DNA of 64,000 nucleotides from Leuctra nigra. Its lineage: Eukaryota; Arthropoda; Insecta; Plecoptera; Leuctridae. The notes under the pieces were generated by a model. The model had not been told where the DNA came from. It searched no databases and saw nothing but the letters and a program-made list of their open reading frames with translations. This document shows positions 57,331 through 64,000 of this stretch, piece after piece; positions within the stretch are counted from its first letter, which is position 1; every line of letters begins with the position of its first letter. The stretch is from contig OW203765.1 in assembly GCA_934045905.1 (NCBI GenBank), positions 25,447,151 to 25,511,150 on the forward strand, in the 5' to 3' direction. A program made the position numbers and the translations under genes.

Positions 57331-58195
57331 GTACGCTCGTGCAGAGATGCAGGTTTAGAAGGTTTAGTTGGGTGGGGCGATCAATCGCGCCATGGTCTCA
57401 GATGTTCATACTTTTTTGTTTACTATAACCATGACATACACAATAGTCGAAGAATATCAAAATGAAATAGGCCATTTTGCTTCATCGGTCTTATGTCAAG
57501 CTAATTTTTTTATATGTTGTTCCTAACAGTCCAAAGTAACCACCATTCAAAATAAGTCAAAATAAAACCATCGGAACATGCCCAAAAAATTCACGAAAGC
57601 CAAAACGGGGGGCCAAAGACGCAAGTGTTAAAACTGCTGCAGATCATTCAATTTCGGTCCAATTTTCTCCAAACAAAAACAGAAATGTTCAACATAATAT
57701 TGTTAATCTGAAAAAAAATTGAAGTTGACCAATTTTGGAAATTATATGGTCGATTTTTACAAAAAATTTACAAAACGGGGTACTCGAGGCAGTTTCGTTT
57801 CTTCCTGCGTCCGAGTTACAACTCCGATTGAAAAATAATTTACATGATAAAATAGCTTGTTCTTTTGCAAACAAATTTGTCGCTTGAAGTTTTTCGGTAC
57901 GCGAACTTCATCGCAAAGTTTTTGCGTTTTACCGAAACTACTTCGCGCGCGAAGACGAGATTTCCCCCCTTCCTCCCACGCTAACAGCCATAAGAACCCA
58001 AGGCGAGCTGTCAAGTGGCTTGCGTCGCTCAGTGTTTCGTCACTCAGTCATGTTGTTTTAATCACAAATATTATTCTACTTATAGAAACTATATATCCAA
58101 ATCATCAAATAACTTATTATTACACCTACATGTTCTTCAACATTAATTACTATTAGTATTTATTATATCACCAGTAACTCTCAAACTATCTTGTC
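57331..58195. other. Presumed BTAF1 intron 7, no feature recognised
   Basis: No further BTAF1 exon was found between 57331 and the window end. A 300-bp stretch with AAAACGGGG motifs (57600-57780) looks repetitive but has no defined ends. Confidence 0.4.
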
Positions 58196-58422
58196 AATAA
58201 ATACCAACTGCAATGTGAAAAGATTTTCCTCGAGTGGGACTCGAACCCACGACCTTCCGATATCCAGTCAGATGCTCAGATGCTCAGATGCAGTAGATGC
58301 TCAGTCAGATGCAGTCAGATGCAGTTAGATGCTCTAGGTAGAGCATCTGACTGGATATCGGAAGGTCGTGGGTTCGAGTCCCACTCGAGGAAAATCTTTT
58401 CACATTGCAGTTGGTATTTATT
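58196..58422. repeat. Head-to-head tRNA-like SINE palindrome
   Basis: The 82-bp arms 58196-58277 and 58341-58422 are complementary. Each contains a tRNA-like 3' half with GGTCGTGGGTTCGAGTCCCA and a D-arm-like TAGAGC. The 63-base spacer is made of CAGATG repeats. The 5' acceptor strand is missing on both sides, so these are not functional tRNA genes. Confidence 0.8.
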
Positions 58423-58794
58423 AACATTCACCTAACTGAGGGATTCAGTAAAAATCATATTTCATATCTTGTCAACTGTTTCGAATCTTCTGTGTTTTTT
58501 TCTTATTATGTATACAGTCATTTCTTTTTATTGAAAGTTTGTTAGTTAGAATGTATTGAAGAAGATTTCAATATCAGCATTAAAATTGTTTAACCCATTA
58601 TTTCAAAATGACGCATTGTGTAATTGTTTTAATTATTGGAGTATAGTATTGTTTAATATTTATTTAAATGAGTGCGTTCCATTTAAAATGAGTGTGAAGT
58701 ATTTCTTTGCGAGAAATCGAGAATCTGCTAATTACATAATTATTCGTAAGTGCTGAAATGATAGTCAATCCAAATATTAAGAAGGAACCTGCGA

Positions 58795-58855
58795 AATAAA
58801 AACGCGCATCCCGACTGGGATTCGAATCCAGATCCTTTGGGTTACCGTCCCTATG
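58795..58855 (-). mobile_element. tRNA-like SINE fragment
   Basis: On the minus strand GGATTCGAATCCCAGTCGGG forms a T-arm/B-box. No complete cloverleaf was seen. Confidence 0.5.
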
Positions 58856-59190
58856 ATTAAATACACCGTCACTAAGTGAAAGAGTCACTAAATTTCCACT
58901 AATTTTGTTTGTATATGTTTGGAAAAAGATAAATCTAGTCGGGCGCTAGCTCGACGCTGCCAAGCACCGCTCTAATACAACGTGCGAGCTACTACCAGAC
59001 TTATACTGCAAGCGCTTCGGGCCCGATTTCGGGGTGTCAGTACGCATGCAAGCATTTAGAAATGAAAGTTGAAAACCATGGTTATCGGGTATATTTAGCC
59101 ACCTGACAACACCTAACCAAATATCAAAGTGCTGCGATCATCCCTTCGGGGTGAATTTTGGGCCTCAAACATGCAAGGATTGACTTTCAT

Positions 59191-59216
59191 GTTAGTTAGT
59201 TAGTTAGTTAGTTAGG
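59191..59216. repeat. (TTAG)n microsatellite
   Basis: Six tandem TTAG-type units. This is not the insect telomere repeat TTAGG. Confidence 0.75.
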
Positions 59217-59544
59217 CACGGTCAATTTGTTTGCCCCTCTCCACAGGTTGAACGGTTAGAGAGTTGAAATTTGGCAGAGACATAGAGTCATATTTATAGC
59301 AGTGCCCTTTGAAAGAAAATCTGAAACATTTTGACCGGAAGTGAAGTTATTACAATTTTAAATTTTAAATATTTTAAAAGTCAAACGGGTCCATCGAGAG
59401 TTTTGAAATTTGGCAACAATAAAGACAATGTATTGCTAGACACTCCACTTCAAGAAAAATCAATAAATTTAAACCGGAAGTGGGAAAATTATCAATATTT
59501 ACGTTCCGCCCTTCTTCTTTGATACACTAAACAGCGGCTCTAAT

Positions 59545-59630
59545 TCCCATCGGACTGATAGCTCATGTTAGGAAGGCAGCTGGCTTCGACATCTGCATAA
59601 CACGTTCGATTCCCGATCCCGGAAAACTTT
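59545..59630 (+). mobile_element. tRNA-like SINE head
   Basis: TGATAGCTCATGTTAGG (A-box-like) and CGTTCGATTCCCGATCC (B-box-like) are 35-40 bp apart, followed by a T-rich run. Mispaired stems argue against a tRNA gene. Confidence 0.5.
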
Positions 59631-59865
59631 TTTTTTCATATATTATTTTTTAATTTGTATAAGCGATGATACCTTCATGGATATATATTCAAATGAGAGG
59701 TCCAGGGATGCTGTGAAGATCATCAATAGACCGAAACATCGCAATCGCGGCACGCCAGTTGCCATCGTGAACACTGAAGATATCAGGGAATCAGGAATTG
59801 CGCACGTCGTTTTACGCTCCACCTTTCTTCTTTGATATACTACACAGGTTTATATTTCAGTGTGG

Positions 59866-59934
59866 CGAATTGGCTCGGTCACATGAGGCAAGTGACTTCG
59901 ATCACGGCGTTGCCGGGTTCGATCCCCGTAACAA
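59866..59934 (+). mobile_element. tRNA-like sequence, copy 1 (SINE head)
   Basis: A-box-like TGGCTCGGTCACATGAGG and B-box GGGTTCGATCCCCG have normal spacing for an internal Pol III promoter. No matching 7-bp acceptor stem was found. It is followed by a T-rich tract. Confidence 0.55.
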
Positions 59935-60808
59935 ACGTTTTATTTTTTATCTTTTTATTTACTTAAAAAATGTTTAACCTTCTTGTGTATATATTCAAAA
60001 TGTTAATCCGAATACATTCAACGATTACATAGCTACTCTTTTTAATATTATACTCATTGGACTCTAGTAATGATTGTCAATGTACACGTTGTACGTAAAG
60101 TTGTGCAATAAAACAATTCGTGGTCATGCTAATCAACAGAATCTTGGTGGCTCAGTTACTAAACTAGAAACCACACAAAAAAGGTTCCATTACTGGGTGC
60201 ATAAGGTTGTCACAGCTTTTAATTTATCCGAATTATTTAATTATGTAAAATTCAGTTAATTAAGTTAATAGTAAAATTCAGTGAAGGCTCCATAACTAAT
60301 ATTCAGAGTATTAGGTGTTTACAACTTTTCATTTGTCACACTTATTTAATTATTTAAAATAGAGTTAATTTGTCAATATTGGTGGCTCAACAAGAAACAA
60401 GAACAACACGAAACAAGAAACCACACAAAAAGGCTCCATTACGTGCATCCATTACGTGCATTAGGTTCTAAAATTAATTTAATTATTTTAATTATGCTAA
60501 TTTGTCAATCTTGATGGCTCAGTTACGAAACAATAAACCACACAAAAAGGCTCCATTACTAGGTATATTAGGTGCTCTTTGCTCCTAATACTCTAAGAGA
60601 CTAATGCTCTGGTGCTCTGGTACATTTTTAATAAATGAGACTACCAATGAATGCTGTGAAGATCATCAATAGACAGAAACATCGCCATCGCGGCACGCCG
60701 GTTGCCATCGTGAACAGTGAAGATATCAGGGAAACAGGAATTGCGCACGTCGTTTTACGCTCTACCTTTCTTCTTTGATATACTACACAGGTTTAATTTC
60801 AGTGTGGC

Positions 60809-60877
60809 GAATTGGCTCGGTCACATGAGGCAAGTGACTTCGATCACGGCGTTGCCGGGTTCGATCCCCGTAACAAA
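60809..60877 (+). mobile_element. tRNA-like sequence, copy 2 (SINE head)
   Basis: Same sequence as 59866-59934, carried in the second 943-bp unit. Confidence 0.55.
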
Positions 60878-61590
60878 TGTTTTATTTTTTTATCTTTTTC
60901 TTTACTTAAAAAATGTTTAACCTTCTTGTGTATATATTCAAAATGTTAATCCGAATACATTCAACGATTACATAGCAACTCTTTTTAATATTATACTCAT
61001 TGGACTCTAATAATGATTGTCAATGTACACGTTGTACGTAAAGTTGTGCAATAAAACAATTCGTGGTCATGCTAATCAACAGAATCTTGGTGGCTCAGTT
61101 ACTAAACTAGAAACCACACAAAAAAGGCTCCATTACTGGGTGCATAAGGTTGTCACAGCTTTTAATTTATCCGAATTATTTAATTATGTAAAATTCAGGT
61201 AATTTAGTAAATAGTAAAATTCAGTAAAGGCTCCATTACTAATATTCAGTGTATTACGTGTTTACAACTTTTCATTTGTCACACTTATATATTATTTAAA
61301 ATAGAGTTAATTTGTCAATATTGGTGGCTCAACAAGAAACAAGAACAACACGAAACAAGAAACCACACAAAAAGGCTCCATTACGTGCATCCATTACGTG
61401 ATCACAACTTTAAGTTTCTAAAATAAATTTAATTATTTTAATTATGCAAATTTGTCGATCTTGATGGTTCAGATACGAAACAAGAAACCACACAAAATGG
61501 CTCCATTACTAGGTTTATTAGGTGTTTACAACTTAGTAAAAATTATTTCATTATTTCAGATGTTGTAATCTGTCAATCTTAGAAGCTCGG

Positions 61591-62799
61591 TTACAATAAA
61601 CAAGAAACTACACTAAATGGTCCATGATAATTAATGGAAATCTGTGGGTATGAGAGATTTAAATTTCATTTCATCATCCAACAATGCTTACGTTAAAAAG
61701 TTAGAATAATAAAACGCTTTTAAATTGTCATGATTTATTTCCAAACTGTGAGTCAAAGTCTCATCAAGTGACATTGTTTAATGGAAATAAATGAAACTGA
61801 AACTGATGTTCCTCCTAATCTGACACTAATAAAATAAACATTGGTTTTGATGCGAACGTTATATACGAAAGTGGTCTGGCTTGTTTACATCGGCAATACA
61901 ATAATATTCTTCAAGTATCTAGGCAATAGCACGAAGTTGTTTCCTGGTTTGAAAATATGAAAATATTATCTTCCACAGCAACATCACAAAACAATATAAT
62001 AATCACTAAATAAGATCAGTGGACTAATTAAAATGCAAGCTCGATAACTGTTTACAAGTACCTATAGAAGAAGACAACAATACTAAATGGACATCGATCG
62101 TATTTGCCATGAACAAACAAATGTAAACATTAAGTTGACCTGACAGGGAGAGGCAGAGAGGTGGAGATGCCAGGTATAGGCCGGCCCATGCTATCCGTGT
62201 ACATAGGCGAGTAAGGCGGGTAGCGTAAATTTCATCACCCGTCATACTCCTTCCCACCAGCACTATAAACACCAGGTGGCTCAGCTAGTTAATCTTAACT
62301 AAGTTCCTTTTAAGTTACATTGCCTTCCAAAAACCATCCGGATTTTATTTAAAATGTGTTGTAAACATCTGTAAGCCTGCACGCTTTACCAATTGAGTTT
62401 GTACTTCGGAACTTTGACATAAAAGAGTGAACATGGGAGAATTTAAAAATAAGGAAACGCATTTGCAATCATCTTTCGTGTACCTTTCAGTTTACCTAGT
62501 GGCGACAAATACGCGTTTTACGAGATGAACGCACAAATTCCGGTTTACACCGGAACAATACACCTACAATTTACGTTATTCACATGACTCAAAGCTGTGA
62601 ACTTTTAACAAATTATAATTTGATATAACTCAAATTCAACCAAAAGAAATGGACCCTTTCGTTATACTAACTTCGGAACTATTGAAATAAAAACAGAAAA
62701 CTTTAGACAAGAAGTGACGTTGTTGGCGTTAACTGTAATGATAGGTAACACTTAATGATCAGTGAAAGCTGCTATAAACTTATACCCCATATGACATGT
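61591..62799. other. AT-rich sequence without a recognised gene
   Basis: Apart from a diverged GGCCGGCCCATGC fragment of the GGTCGG MITE family near 62140-62190, nothing is recognised. It is presumably BTAF1 intron or intergenic DNA. Confidence 0.35.
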
Positions 62800-63525
62800 T
62801 GTACAAAAACAAAAACTTGTAAAAAAAACTGCCAAGCACCTTCCCACTTAAAACAATTGAGATCTAAAAGAAGGGCCAAGCAATAATATATTGTTTAAAC
62901 ATTTTCGCACTTAAAATTCGTGAAATCATTTCGCCCAGCTACTGCCGCCAAGCACAACACTAAAAACCTAATGTTGTGTCCAAATTTGAAGAATACAATC
63001 TAAGTGAACCATCATTGTAAATTTAACAAAATTATAAAAATTAAAAACGACTTCAAAATAAATTTAAAATTGAAATTAAAAAAATTAAAAATAAAGCTTG
63101 GCGCATTGAATTTGCACCGACCATATTGTAGACTTCCTCTATCTTCTTCCTACTTTCTGTCTTTCTTCGGCTCCTTTATCGTCATCTTCTTTCTTATGTT
63201 GCCTTCTTCTTGACACAATGCGCCTAGCTTTATTTTTAATTTTTTTTAATTTCAATTTTAAATTTATTTTGAAGTCGCTTTCAATTTTTATAATTTTGTT
63301 AAATTTACAATGATGGTTCACTTAGATTGTATTCTTCAAATTTGGACACAACATTAGGTTTTTAGTGTTGTGCTTGGCGGCAGTAGCTGGGCGAAATGAT
63401 TTCACGAATTTTAAGTGCGAAAATGTTTAAACAATATATTATTGCTTGGCCCTTCTTTTAGATCTCAATTGTTTTAAGTGGGAAGGTGCTTGGCAGTTTT
63501 TTTTACAAGTTTTTGTTTTTGTACA
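62800..63525. mobile_element. 726-bp foldback element with ~309-bp arms
   Basis: Arms 62800-63108 and 63216-63525 are nearly perfect complements, starting TGTACAAAAACAAAAACTTG and ending CTTGGCGCATTG. The loop is only 107 bp (63109-63215) and pyrimidine-rich. The short ORFs on both strands (63004, 63139) are mirror reads of the arms. No transposase. Confidence 0.9.
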
Positions 63526-63931
63526 TTATGATTCACTGAAGTTTTTGTAAGGTTGTTGCGGTAAGTTAGTATTATTTTATCAATTTTATCTTGTGTAGAT
63601 AGAGACGATGGAGAACATGTCGGTAGAGAAGTGAGCTTCAACACAATGCACAATTATTACAAACTCAAGTCACCCAATCAGTCGAGTATGAGCGAAATGT
63701 TTGTGCAATTTGTAACCGAGTACAAGATCAAATTGATAAGCTCATCTAAAGCTCATCGTATTCGCTAAAATTCTGCCACATAGAGTGTTGAACCAAATAT
63801 CGACTAATTTCTTTTTAGATTACATGTTACTTATTGTAGGGTGAAGTTTGCAAAATAGACGGAAATGATCGAGAGAGAATCTTTTACATTGCCACTAAGC
63901 AAGCGATTGTCTCAACAGATGTTTCGATCTT

Positions 63932-64000
63932 GGGGTGGGATTACATAAAATGATAACCTTCTTGTCACGGTGACAAGCTCTCATCTCAATGTTATTCACG
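63932..64000. mobile_element. MITE with ATAAAATGATAAC arm, truncated by window end
   Basis: GGGGTGGGATTACATAAAATGATAAC and TTGTCACGGTGACAAG match the element at 49159-49294. The second arm is outside the window. Confidence 0.75.

Larger units (their letters stand above)
59708..61590. repeat. Tandem duplication, 943-bp unit
   Basis: Copy 1 (59708-60650) and copy 2 (60651-about 61590) share landmarks at a constant offset of 943 bp: ATGCTGTGAAGATCATCAAT (59708/60651), TATCAGGGAA (59781/60724) and TGTACACGTTGTACG (60081/61024). Each copy holds a tRNA-like unit (TGGCTCGGTCACATGAGG..GGGTTCGATCCCCG; about 59870-59931 and 60813-60874). Each also holds several inner repeats of GGTGGCTCA.. and CCACACAAAAAGGCTCCATT. 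Copies differ by scattered changes. Confidence 0.88.

Noticed and set aside
58230..58395. tRNA gene(s) suggested by GGTTCGAGTCCC boxes
   Set aside because: D- and T-arms exist but the 5' acceptor strand is missing and the units are mirror halves of a palindrome, so they are SINE-derived.
59191..59216. Telomere-like repeat
   Set aside because: The unit is TTAG, not the arthropod TTAGG, and only six units occur.
59866..60877. Two tRNA genes 943 bp apart
   Set aside because: A- and B-boxes are present but no paired acceptor stem could be drawn; the sequences belong to a duplicated repeat.
63004..63321. Pair of ORFs sharing the same N-terminal residues on opposite strands
   Set aside because: They are mirror readings of the two arms of the foldback element.

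Overview
The window looks like nuclear DNA of an arthropod, most likely an insect. Genes are split by short-to-medium AT-rich introns with GT/AG splice sites. Exons are GC-rich, especially in the E2 enzyme and BTAF1. The gene products are eukaryotic nuclear, secretory and membrane proteins. Introns and intergenic DNA are crowded with small DNA transposons, tRNA-derived SINE pieces and TAGG/ACCT-rich sequence. I cannot name the order or species from sequence alone. All exon structures were read by eye from frame, splice signals and remembered family sequences; none was tested with transcripts or a search.

Layout, left to right. 1-1198: a decayed THAP zinc-finger exon. 1199-8808 (+): the C-terminal eight exons of a nose-resistant-to-fluoxetine (NRF-6)-type membrane acyltransferase, with one in-frame TGA. 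9747-11523 (+): a GT10 alpha-1,3-fucosyltransferase with a short first exon and one large exon. 14939-17221 (+): a UBE2Z-like class-I E2 ubiquitin/FAT10-conjugating enzyme, whose last exon may lie at 26786 beyond a 9.5 kb intron. That intron holds a giant palindrome (arms about 1.4 kb) whose right arm was split by a recent gag-only LTR retrotransposon (22070-25530). 28655-33956 (+): a complete endonuclease III (NTH1) gene. 35124-39671 (+): a tandem NTH1 paralogue with the same intron positions and iron-sulfur cysteines but a lost catalytic aspartate. 40616-43798 (-): a NOL12/viriato nucleolar protein. It is divergent from BTAF1 (Mot1/TAF172), whose first seven exons run 44625-57330 (+) and contain an apparent one-base frameshift in exon 7. 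57.4-64 kb: repeats only, presumably BTAF1 intron, with tRNA-like SINE palindromes, a 943-bp tandem duplication and a 726-bp foldback element.

The genes are unrelated housekeeping and membrane genes, not a pathway. The exception is the base-excision-repair pair NTH1/NTH1-like, which is the best candidate for undescribed biology: an intact-looking Fe-S DNA-glycosylase-fold protein that appears unable to use the normal lyase/glycosylase chemistry. The other outstanding signal is mobile-element architecture. At least six short hAT-like elements have recognisable 8-bp target duplications, several elements are nested palindromes, and the gag-only LTR element carries an expanding acidic 10-residue repeat.
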